Assembly: GCF_030272615.1 (NCBI RefSeq) | Contig: NC_081409.1 | Span: forward strand, 476,504,573-476,568,572 | Origin: Cryptomeria japonica | Taxonomy: Eukaryota; Streptophyta; Pinopsida; Cupressales; Cupressaceae | DNA: 64,000 nt | Direction of reading: 5' to 3' | Shown: in pieces, positions 12,807-22,366 of the stretch | How positions within the stretch are numbered: position 1 is the stretch's first letter | How the letters are laid out: every line of letters begins with the position of its first letter | Made by a program: the position numbers and the translations under genes | Notes under the pieces: generated by a model | Seen by the model: only the letters and a program-made list of their open reading frames with translations | Databases searched by the model: none | What the model was told of the DNA's origin: nothing

Positions 12807-12814
12807 CTATAAGA
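12807..12814 (+). promoter_or_regulatory. TATA-like box of P1, copy A
   Basis: CTATAAGA within CCCGGCCTATAAGATGGAG lies about 130 bases upstream of the first clearly homologous P1 codons, in the right orientation. The call rests on position and sequence only. Confidence 0.35.
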
Positions 12815-12902
12815 TGGAGACGGAATTTATTACCTTTTGATCTATGTACCAGTTTTTGCTTTGAAGTAGAACAAATTTGTAGTTCGTAGAAGCATACCTT
12901 CT

Positions 12903-13540
12903 ATAAGACAGTTTTTGCAAGAAGTGATTTTGAAATTGCAGGTGACCATGAAGGCCAATTTCACACTTCGGACAGACAAGAAGTTGGTGCCCTTTTTGGG
13001 CAAAGTATCTAATAAACGAATGCAAGGACTATTCAGGTTTAAGGAGGAGAAGTTGTGGGCGGTAGCTCGACTGATGCTTGTAGAGGATGTGGCACATATC
13101 AGTAACCAATATCGAACTAACATGGAGGTTTACTCTTTGATTCTGGTGTGGGCTTGTGAATTCAAACCAAAGGTGGAAAAGGTAAAACTCACATTGGTCA
13201 AATTGATTGATGGGGACTTTTTGATTAACCTGGATTCAATCTTGGAGTAGGTGGTGTCGGGAGTTGCATTCGAATTAAGGAAGGGGATGACCAGGAGGAA
13301 TTGCTTCCTTTTTTTCATGGCCCAGAGGATGAAATCAAATACCAGTGCCGTGAACATGCCCGAGTGGGGTGGGAAGCGATGAAACTCTTTGTGAAATTAA
13401 CCAGGGTGGATGAAGTCTTGAAGGCTTTGCATGTGGTGGCAAGGATGGAGGTTGGTAGGGAATTGAGAGATAGGGCCAAAGAAGGAAGGGCCATACAGCT
13501 ACTGGCAAGCTTGGAGGGTGACCCCGACTTTGGGTGCTAA
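12903..13540 (+). pseudogene. Small cargo protein P1, copy A, frameshifted
   Basis: Two overlapping reading frames together match the leftward protein at 49019-49550 in copy B. Shared blocks are TDKKLVPFLG (about 12970), L-GLF-FK-E-L (about 13030), YR-NME-YSLI-W (about 13110), KV-KVK (about 13175) and GD-L-NLDS (about 13215). In the second frame the shared blocks are LLP (13301), G-A-K-F-L--DEVL (about 13370) and EVG-EL (about 13450). A stop follows LDSILE and the frame then shifts near 13255. The Met at 12948 (MKANFTLRTDKK) is one possible start. The protein is soluble-looking and helix-rich with no signal peptide; I recognise no family. Its orientation is opposite to that in copy B, and its divergence is much greater than that of P2. 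Confidence 0.55.
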
Positions 13541-14331
13541 ACTGCATTCCAAAGATGAAAGCTGAAACAATAAAAGGGAAAGCCAAAGCATCGACCTCCG
13601 AGGAGGGAAGGGACTAGGAGGAGGCGACCCAGGGGGATAGTGAGACTAGTTTTTTTGTCTGGTTGCTATAAGTTGTGGGCAATATGGTTTTCTCTCTATC
13701 TGCATTTATGCGTGAATGACTGCAAAATTTGTATCTTGAAACTTTTGAATTAATAGAATGAAATAACCTTTACCAATAAACTTTTGTATCTTGAAACTTT
13801 TGAAATTTTGTATTTTGAATGACTATATAGTATATATTTATAAAATTATAATCAACCATAATCAATGTACAAATAATTAAGGGAATGAACTAAATTTTTG
13901 TTTTATAGCATTACATAAAAAAGATCACAGTATTAAATTTTTTCCATTGTTTAACAAATAATTGAAATAACGTAGCTCATATACAAAAAGCATTCGAAAG
14001 AAATTAATTAATAAAAATGAAATAGAATTATAGAAAGCATTTTTATATCCATAAGACTATAAGAGGCAAACTAAAACAAACTGGAATTTGAAAAATTATC
14101 ATTAATATTTATGCTTTTGAAATTTACAATTTTTTCGTCTGAGACTTGAGTCCCCCAAAAACTTAAAAGCCAAAATGAGTGAGCCACTAGCACTGAGCCT
14201 GTTAGGGTTTGAGGACATAGGAAAAAAAAACTACAGGGGGGCGGGGCTAGGGCACAGGTAGTGGAATTGCTTACAATTTTGCCCTAAGAATCTGGCCCTC
14301 CTTCCATGTAGAATTCTTCAAACAGCATAAG
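13541..14331. other. AT-rich interval between P1 and P2, copy A
   Basis: No gene seen. A short duplication of TTTTGTATCTTGAAACTTTTG occurs at about 13728 and 13782 (first copy less exact). From about 13825 the sequence is again collinear with copy B (from about 50060). Confidence 0.5.
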
Positions 14332-14859
14332 CTAAGAGAATTCTTCAAGCCACCTATAGTTTGGAAAGTCATCCAGGAGGAACCATTTCCAGAGGAAGTC
14401 CCTGCCAATCCCCACCCATTTTCTATGACGCGTCAGCTACCCTGCATTCAGGTTTAGGAGAAACAGTTTCCTGGCCACTGGCACTATTTGGTCAGGGAGG
14501 AGAAGCTTGGATAAATCACTCGCCCAAGGGATCCCCACCCCTACTTCTGCAAGAACGACAAGAGTAATGCCATCTTCAAGGAAGTCTTCCTTAAAAACCT
14601 TCCTCAACAGCATCAACATATCCACCTTGTCTCCTCCTAGGTCTAGAAGAGACACTAAGAAGTGGGATGTAAGGTCCGTGTTAACATGGTACCTATTTTC
14701 ATTTTGCATAAATTCTCTTCCTAGCACCATCTGTACAGCCTCATTGGTGAATGACCCAACCTCCTTGCAGACTGATTGGAGGGTTGGGTCTCTAACGGAG
14801 CCTAAAAAGGCCCTCTGGTCCTCTGTAGAAATGCTTCTCAACCAGATGGGAGTGTCCAT
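14332..14859 (-). pseudogene. Small cargo protein P2, copy A
   Basis: The leftward frame from ATG 14859 (MDTPIWLRSISTEDQRAFLG) reads to a TAG near 14437 and then continues as LTRHRKWVGIGRDFLWKWFL to a stop at 14332. The copy B protein matches at roughly 75-80% identity by eye and has Gln where this copy has the stop, so the stop is secondary. Visible blocks are RDPTLQSVCKEVGSFTNEAV, MVLGREF, RY-VN, DKVDMLMLLRKVFKEDFL and the aromatic tail. The family is unknown. There is weak similarity to P1 around V--LG-E, RY--N and DKVD. A TATA box lies upstream at 14987. Confidence 0.6.
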
Positions 14860-14986
14860 CTTGAGAAAACAGATTAACAAATTAAACAACCTGAGCAGTG
14901 AGCCTATAAACCTAAAATACCGTGAGCTCCGATGATTTATCTACCAAATGGCAAAGGCTAATTGAAGATGAAAGAAGCAAAGATCG

Positions 14987-14997
14987 TATATAAATTG
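14987..14997 (-). promoter_or_regulatory. TATA box of P2, copy A
   Basis: Read leftward, AATTTATATAC lies about 130 bases before the P2 start, followed by GATCTTTGCTTCTTTCATC. The same block in copy B has TATTTATAGAC (51489-51498), so the element is conserved. Confidence 0.5.
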
Positions 14998-15297
14998 TTG
15001 AAGCTCTTGATTGTAATAATTACTTCTTTAACAATATTAACTGCTATAAATTTTTTAAATCTTTCGTATCTCTGCAAATCTTTCCATAAATGCACTATTG
15101 TGCGAAAATGGAAACATCTATGAACTAGTACCAAAATGGCAAGTATCACATTGGAAGTCGTGGGGACAGAGTGGATTGAAATTAGTGAAAAGATATATAT
15201 TAAATGAATGAAATTATTGATCATGATTCGTGACATTTGATACGTGTCTATTGAATCCAATTCCATTCCGAGCACTTTCTAGTGAGCTATGTTCTCT

Positions 15298-15490
15298 TCA
15301 GAAAATTGGGCCGAAATAAAAATTCAGCCATTGATCTACGATCATCGAACGATTTAAAATCATTGATAGATTTTAGGTATGTGTCACCCTTCACGTGTCA
15401 AAGAGGTCGCGCTTATTGATACATTGTGTAGAGTCTGGACTCAATGTATTATGTGATGTGATGTACTAATGTGATGTGATGTGCCTTGTC
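15298..15490. other. Conserved right-side noncoding block, copy A
   Basis: It contains a CATTGATCTACGATCATCG block, the stretch GTGTCACCCTTCACGTGTCA with a CACGTG core, and a short GTGATGTGATGT minisatellite (about 15451-15486). All three have counterparts in copy B near 51820-51960. No coding signal. Confidence 0.5.
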
Positions 15491-15594
15491 TATTAATGGC
15501 AATGAATTCATGAAATCACCAATAAATTATATATTGTACCATAAATAACAAAATATTCTCCAAAACAAATTAAATAATTTTCAAGCAGTGGATA

Positions 15595-15905
15595 AAAATC
15601 GCCAATACATTTAAATAATTTTTCCTTCAGAGTAAACATTTTCGCTCATACAATTATATATTTGTTCCTTTAAACAAAAATTATTCGCCTCCCACAATAA
15701 ATATTTTCCCCATAGAACAAGGTACTATTCACCAGAAATTTATGGAATTTTCATACCCAAGAAAAAAATTGCCAAAACAAAATAATTTTTTCCCCCATTT
15801 AAAAAGAAAAATTCACCATCCATATGAAAATTTCCCCCCGAAAATAATGTCTGATTCGCCAGGATTTTACACAGTTGCTCGGGGGGGTTTCTTAAAGTTA
15901 TCCCT
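15595..15905. repeat. Right subterminal motif cluster, copy A
   Basis: Repeated short motifs TCGCC, TTCGCC, TTCACC and ATTGCC alternate with A/T runs and CCCC blocks, for example AAATCGCCAATAC (15597), TTATTCGCCTCCC (15682), CTATTCACCAG (15724) and GATTCGCCAGG (15853). The layout mirrors the left end, which supports the view that these are the two ends of one DNA transposon. The final conserved bases are TTTCTTAAAGTTATCCCT. Confidence 0.5.
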
Positions 15906-16045
15906 ATTTGAGTCGCCAAGTGTGTGAATAAATCTTGCCTCCAAAGGCTGAAATCACTAATGCTCACACCAGAGCAGCCAAAGTGGCCTTCTATGAACTA
16001 AGAAAAGTTTAATAGTCCCACCGAGCATGCCAAAAACTATTGTCA
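15906..16045 (-). other. Leader/PBS-like segment of a leftward LTR retroelement
   Basis: Read leftward from 16041, the sequence has TTTTTGGCATGCTCGGTGGG followed by ACTATTAAAC. A TGGCATG-CC-GTGGGAC stretch just inside the LTR is common in plant LTR elements. Joined across copy A, it would lie shortly before the gag-like ATG at 1895. This is inference from layout and short similarity. Confidence 0.35.
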
Positions 16046-16072
16046 CGAGGATTTGCACCCGATGAAAGTGTG

Positions 16073-16776
16073 AAAAAACTGCAATCCCGTGAAACATGGG
16101 ACTACTCTTAGGCTGTGGGTATCCTATTGGGAGAGTAGACCTCCAGATTATAGGTCAGCTTCCTTTTTGATCACCTAATATTAACTTAAATCTGACCTGG
16201 GAAAAGGGATATGAGTATATTCAGATTTTGTAAGCAGATAACTCCTATTTCTCAATAAAGAAGTTGGTTCTCCTTCTCATTATTCTTCATTTTCAAGTGT
16301 TGTTTGTGAGTTTTATAGTGAAATATTGTGTTATCCTTTATTTTATTAGATTCCTTCAATGTTGAATGCTAATAATGTTATGTCAAAGTGTAGGTCTATT
16401 TTAGTGTTTTCACTCTTTTGCATCAAAACTATGAGAACCTCATTGTTCTCCTTTTTGTATACATCAAAAAATCAGAGCCTTTCATAAGAATCATTTTTGT
16501 AGGCATAAGTAATAGAGTTGTAAGATTGAATAGCTTCAATACTTGAGCATTTTATGAGTTTGTAAGCATTTTAGATCTTTTTCAGTCATTGGTGGATCAC
16601 CTTAGTAGTTTATTTTTTAGTTTCTGAATATCCTTCTATCCCTTTTCCCAAGTCAGATTTAAGTTAATATTAAGTGATCAAAAAGGAAGCTAGCCTATAA
16701 TCTAGAGGTCTACTCTCCCAATAGGATACCCACATCCTAAGAGTAGTCCCATGTTTCATGGGATTGCAGGTTTTTT
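16073..16776. mobile_element. Foldback/MITE-like element with about 150-bp inverted arms
   Basis: The left arm (16073-16226) and right arm (16623-16776) are inverted copies with about 90% identity by eye. They share blocks such as TGCAATCCC, AAACATGGGACTACTCTTAG, GTGGGTATCCTATTGGGAGA, TTCCTTTTTGATCAC and TTAACTTAAATCTGAC. The centre (about 400 bp) has no coding capacity. Target duplications are not clear. Superfamily unknown. Confidence 0.75.
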
Positions 16777-19700
16777 GAATTACATGTATCATCATATTAA
16801 TTTAACATATACTTTTAAAGAGTTGTGAAAGGTGCATATTCATTTGAAATATTAGAATGCATTTTTTTTTCACCTTATTAGGTACTTAAATGATATTAGT
16901 TAATTATGATTATTTTTTAACAAGACTAGAGGATCTCAAGTGCATATATACAATTCAATAATGTATCCAACTATATCTCCATGATAAAAATTCTAATAAC
17001 CTTAGAAAAATCCATCCCATAATTTCTTCTCTTATTAAAATATATTTACATGATTGATTTTTGACATTAAATCAATTAAGAAAATTCTCATAGAATGAAT
17101 TACATCATCTGGAAATAAATACATAAATACAACCATTATTGAATTTACCATATATCAAATAGTTTTTTTTTCAAACGTATCAATCAATCTTATTGATTTT
17201 ATATTTTTTTTAAGAAATGTGTTCTCTTTAATAGATAAAAACTCTATACAAAATCTAAATGATGTGTCTTTTGTGAAAGGGTAATTATTCTTTAATATTT
17301 ATAGTGCATTGTTATGGGCCAACCACAATGATCAATTAATATTGAACTAGTTATCATAAAAAGCATTGATGCAGAGTATCTATCACAAACCATAAAACCT
17401 TCATTCAAGGGTAGACTTTAAACTTGAATCAAGAGGCATATAAAAAGATAAAACATTCTTCTCAACTCCAAACCAATTTCAAAGGTTATATTACATCCCT
17501 AAAAACCTTCATTAAAGATTACAGATCATAATATTCACCATAGCATGAGAGAACAAATTCTTTATTGCCATGGAATACCCTAGTTCAGGGTTTCATCCTT
17601 TAAAAACTATTTTCACCAAAATAACCACACAAAATTCAATTCTTAACAAAATTAAGTAAGAAAAAAATAAATGGAAAGAATATTAAAAGACCTTTCCAAA
17701 ACATATAGCCTTTCTTCATTACTATTCCTCATGTGACCACACCAAATGTTGCAATCGGACTGTTGTTGCCTTCACCAATCTGTCTTTCACCATGAATTGT
17801 AACAAAAAGTCATCAATGAAGTTTACATATTGATCTTAAATACAATAACTTTAGTCATAATTTATAATACTAAGTTACACAATTCCTCTCAAAATTTGAG
17901 TCAGATTCAATGGTTAAATCAAAAGTTATGATCATTTTCCCAAAACTAGGTAACCCTTGGTAGGGTTTTGACAATTATTGTAAAGATAAACATATCTTGC
18001 CAAATACTCCACAAAAATGCATAAGAAATGATTCATCTGAAATATATTTCATTAATATATCATTAAATAACTTCTACATATAAAAATTACACCAATTGGG
18101 ATCCTCCATGGACCTATGATAGCCACAGATTCCTTAAAAACTCATGACAGTTTGAGGGTTTGATGGATAATCTTTGTCAAATCCCCTCCAAACTGATCTA
18201 CCCTCTTCATTTCGACCAAACATGGTTTTATAAACCATTTCCAACTCCTTTATAACTACTCTAACCAACTCATGACCAATGGATTTCATTTTTACATTTT
18301 TGTTGCACTTTTTGGTAATGTTGCAACTTTACAATTTTTACAATTTTTGTATTTTTGACATAAATGACTCTAACCCTTACATGGACACTTTTAACACTTC
18401 AAGATGGACCAAATATGATATCTTTGGAAAAAATGACTCACTTGGAAGAAAAGAGATGTAACTCTTAATATGCCATGTGAAAGCACAATCTTTTTATCTA
18501 TAAGTTAGACACGTCATAGAGAGTCATATGTACTTTATGAATAAACATGTAAAAGCTTTTTATGGAAATGCTTCATTAGTGCAAACATTAAATCTACATT
18601 TTATTTTATTTTTCAAAATGCACAAGAGAAGTGAACTATTTGAAAGAATTCAAGTCAAATAGATTAAGACTACAATGATAGCTAGATATGCACAAAATAA
18701 ATAATTTGATTTCATGGAAGATTAGGTATATATATGAAGAATAGTCTCAATGGGGTTTGTTTCACAATGTTATAAGAGATGGTGTAGACTTGTCCTTTCC
18801 TAGATCATCCATTATAAGTGTTGATATTTCATAATTCCCTTATAACTCTTCCTTATAATATCTTTGATAGTCATTTAGTATGGGTGGATATAGTAATGTC
18901 TCTTTTGTCATTTTATGCTATCTTTTATAAATAACTTGTTAGTGAGACATGAACAAATAAACAAGCACTTCATAACTAATGGTGTTGATCCTTCCATATG
19001 AATTTTTAATACAATTGATTCATCTAGTCTTAGTTCATATTTTCATGTGACCCTCTCAAAGTACTTGTTATTATTTATATTAGTCCTTTAAATGCATCAC
19101 AAAAAGTCACATGTGAACTAGTAGGAATTAAGGAAGGAACATCATGATTTATCTCAAATTTAATTTTTATAGGTATTTGATGGAGGATATGACTTATGTT
19201 AACATTAAGAATATTCTTGATTATAGTATGTTTGATAAGCAAATTCCTTGATATCAAACTATCACAATGATAAACAGGAAATGATTTATCTATCTATAAA
19301 TGTAGGGTAAAATATTTTTTTATGAAATGTACAAGCTAGTAAATATGCATAAGTAAATTTAAAAATTTCTCATTAGCATCTTTTTTTGGAGATCCAAGTG
19401 ATTTGTTATTCTATTCTATATTTGATCCATTTTTTTTTTTCAATCATACTATTTATAATGGATGGTTATCACCCTTATAAACTGTCTGGGGAGCAAACCT
19501 AGAAAGGATAGCTCACCCGTTGCCTAATTTTTTTATGGATCATTACTATATGTAGTAGCATGTCTATTTTTGTATTTTAAACAAGACAAAAAATTATTAT
19601 TCCTATTCCAATGAAAATATATGTTGATCTCCTTTCTACCAATCATTGGACTGTATTTTATATTTATAAGGAATATTATATGATCTTTGGCAAATGACAA

Positions 19701-20028
19701 AAAATAATAATATTATGTTCTTTCTTTGCACCAAAAATGAAGTTGATTACTAAGTTACTAACTATATTGTTTCTTCTATGGCGAGGTTATGCCTTCAAAA
19801 CATACGGTGCAAGTGCTATTACATGGATGGTGCAATACTTTAATTAGAAGACTATCTTCTATGTGTCTTTGAATCGAATGGACAAAATATGAATGTAGCT
19901 CTTGAAGAATCAAAATGGCCTTGAAGATTTATGGAAGAGTTCCATTTGGATACATATGAAAGTACCATATTACTTGAAGTTACTTTACTCATTCTAGAGA
20001 ATATCATTTCTAAAGATCAAAATAAACA
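16777..20028. other. Gene-free AT-rich DNA
   Basis: No reading frame with recognisable homology. It could contain the decayed body of the copia-type element whose 3' end and LTR follow at 20.3-21.4 kb, but I could not find RT or integrase motifs in it. Confidence 0.5.
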
Positions 20029-20260
20029 TTGAAGATCATGGGCACCTCACTCAATTGAAAGCATTCTATAATAAAGGAACCTTGAAGATCATGGGCACCT
20101 CACTCAAGTGAAAGCATTCTATAATAAAGGCACCTTGAAGGTCATGGGCACCTCACTCAAGTGAAAGCATTATATAATAAAGGCACCTTGAAGATCATGG
20201 GCACCTCACTCAAGTGAGATCATTCTGTAATAAAGACACTTTGAAGATCATGAGAACATA
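20029..20260. repeat. 53-bp tandem repeat, four units plus a partial
   Basis: Units begin TTGAAG(A/G)TCATGGGCACCTC at 20029, 20082, 20135 and 20188, with a truncated fifth unit at 20241. Units contain GCATT(C/A)TATAATAAAGG. It lies just upstream of the polypurine tracts and LTR of a copia-like element, where such tandem arrays are common. Confidence 0.9.
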
Positions 20261-20309
20261 CTATATATTATAATTTTAGCCATCACTTTGAAATCCTCTA
20301 TGCAGTGAT

Positions 20310-20899
20310 TGGATTTGAGGTGATGCCATTAAGGGGGAGTGTACATGACACCACCTAGTGGCTAAATCCTAGATTTAAGACCTAATTGGCATAAGACCTT
20401 TAGGCATTATATGCTCCAAATTCAAATAATGCTTGGCCTTAGGTGATGCCATTGAGGGGGAGTGTGCATGTCAATGACACCACCTAGTGGCTAAATCCTT
20501 TATTTTTTAAGTCCTATGGGCACAGTATCGTAAGACCTATGGGCAGATTTTTTTAAGTCCTACTGGCATATTGTAAATTCTTCTCCTTGTAAAACTTCCA
20601 CTTGTAAAAGCATTTTATTAAGACCTACGGGCACTATGTAATGAACCTGGGGAGAGGATAATTTGAGGGGACTGCGGCTCCAATATAATTTTTTAAGACC
20701 TCACAGCATCATTTTTAAAACACTGGGATTATAAATTATGACAAGATGACTTTCATGTAGTCCAAATGAATGATCTTCATGTTGGCATATATTTGTGTCC
20801 CTGTTTATCATTGTTAAAGAAGACCTACGTTATTGGGGTGCTTCATTTTTTTCTTCTATGGAAATTGATGTGTGATCCCCTATTAACATTAAGGGGGAG
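20310..20899 (+). other. 3' untranslated region with three polypurine-tract-like motifs
   Basis: Three tracts, ATTAAGGGGGAGTGTACATG (about 20329), ATTGAGGGGGAGTGTGCATG (about 20449) and ATTAAGGGGGAGTGTTAGAA (about 20888), precede a TG dinucleotide. The first two lie in an internal duplication that includes GACACCACCTAGTGGCTAAA. Only the third is followed by a plausible LTR. These are the primer tracts for plus-strand DNA synthesis in LTR elements. Confidence 0.6.
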
Positions 20900-21419
20900 T
20901 GTTAGAACATAATGTTATTAGGGATCACATCCTTATAACATTTATATATAATGTTCTAATATAAGGTTATAAAACCTTATATATTATATGCTTTATAAGC
21001 ATATCCCATTTAAAATAATTATAATCTAATAGTTCTTAGATTATAATTATTTATGAATGGGGATTATTGAAAAGGTGTGACTAGTGAAGTCGCCCTTCCT
21101 CCTATATTTAAGGAGGTTCTCTCTCATTTGAGAGTTGTGAGAATTTGGAGCTTTATGGTGAATTGTATCACTATGCATATGAGGTATTATTGGCCATGTG
21201 GAAGTATTGGAGGAGTATCCCCAGGTTCATGTCTATTTTATTATAGACTATATTTGTAAGTGTTTTAATTAAATGATGCTTTATGGGGTTTTTTATCCGA
21301 AAGGGTTTTCCCCACACATATCTTGTGTAATGTGTACATTTTGCATGTATGTTTCATATTTCATTTACCTTATAATCTTGTTTATAATGATTAGTATCCT
21401 TAGATCCTAATTTCTAATA
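20900..21419 (+). mobile_element. 3' LTR of a decayed copia-like element
   Basis: It begins TGTTAGAACATAATG directly after the polypurine tract and ends TTTCTAATA, an imperfect inverted match to TGTTAGAA. Length is about 520 bp. It contains a TATA-like CTATATTTAAGG near 21099. I found no 5' partner or PBS in the window, so the rest of the element is lost or unrecognisable. Confidence 0.6.
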
Positions 21420-21423
21420 GAAA

Positions 21424-22100
21424 ATGAATGTAGATGTCAAACTGCTCGAGAAAAGGATGAAAATGTATTCAAGAAAATACAATCCATAAGCATGTTCTAA
21501 GATAAAAAAGGTGAGAGTTAACATGTGTTGTTTGTAACTAAAAGACAAACTCAAACATCAAACTAGGAAGATCTGTGTATGCTTAATGATTTCAACGTCT
21601 TTCTCCACCTAGTGTGTATGCAAAATCAAATTAAAAAACCAAAGAAAAATTTGGTGCAAAAATCACGAGTTGACAAAACCATTGTTCCTATGTCCCCTCT
21701 ACCCAATGAATGCAACTTAAACAATCCTAATCCTCCATCAATGGATATTGTTCCTTGAACTGAGCAAGAACAAATAATACAAAAAATATTAGAGAGATAG
21801 GATTTTTGTAAAGGCACTAATAGATGAAGATTTTACCAGTTGTTTTATTTGTTACAAGGAGGAAGATGAATGTAGATGCAAAATTGCTCGAGAAAAGGAT
21901 GAACATGTATTCAAGAATATACAATCCATAAGCATGTTTTAAGATAACACAGGTGAGAGTTAACATGTGTTTTTTGTAACTAAAGGACATACTCAAACAT
22001 CAAACTAGGAAGATCTGTGTATGCTTAATGATTTCAATGTCTTATAAATCTATCGAAAGATAATATGTTTCTCCACTTAGTGTGTATGTTGAATCAAAAC
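21424..22100. repeat. Direct duplication, two units of about 200 bp
   Basis: ATGAATGTAGATG(T)CAAA(C/A)TGCTCGAGAAAAGG begins at about 21424 and again at about 21867. Similarity continues through CATAAGCATGTT, GGTGAGAGTTAACATGTGTT and CTAGGAAGATCTGTGTATGC to the CTCCAC(C/T)TAGTGTGTATG stretch. The second unit has an extra stretch of roughly 30 bp after AATGTCTT. About 240 bp separates them. Confidence 0.85.
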
Positions 22101-22270
22101 AATCTAAAAATTATAGCCTAACCAAGGGAAAAATATGATCCAATCCTCATCATTACTCCTCTAATGCTCACTAATATACTGATCCCTACATATTCTTCCC
22201 ATATACCCTTGGCTTTAACATGTCACCGAAGACCACTTTGTCTTTTATGCATGTTTTTAATTAAGATAAA

Positions 22271-22366
22271 TAGGTTTTGAGGGGACCAGAAACCCTATAC
22301 AATAGGTTTTGAAGAGACTTGAAACCGCGTACAATAGGTTTTGAAGGGACCTGAAACCCTCAGATT
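22271..22366. repeat. 32-bp tandem repeat, three units
   Basis: TAGGTTTTGA(A/G)G(G/A)GAC begins at 22271, 22303 and 22335. Each unit ends with AAACC(C/G) and TACAA. Confidence 0.85.

Larger units (their letters stand above)
2007..15905 (+). mobile_element. Giant hAT-superfamily transposon with cargo, copy A
   Basis: The limits come from comparison with copy B (38930-52384). Similarity begins at GGTGAATTTTTCATG (2007) versus GGCAAATTTTTCACG (38930) and stops after TTTCTTAAAGTTATCCCT in both. In order it carries left subterminal motifs, promoter and leader intron, a hAT transposase (+), a large G-patch/coiled-coil gene (-), a repeat spacer, P1 (+), P2 (-), and right subterminal motifs. No convincing terminal inverted repeat or 8-bp target duplication is visible, so a few bases at each end are uncertain. 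It is about 13.9 kb, far larger than most plant hAT elements. All genes carry stops or frameshifts, so this copy looks inactive. It sits between the leader and gag of a leftward retroelement. Confidence 0.75.

Noticed and set aside
20029-20260. CRISPR-like array
   Set aside because: Units are contiguous 53-bp tandem repeats without unique spacers, in plant DNA.
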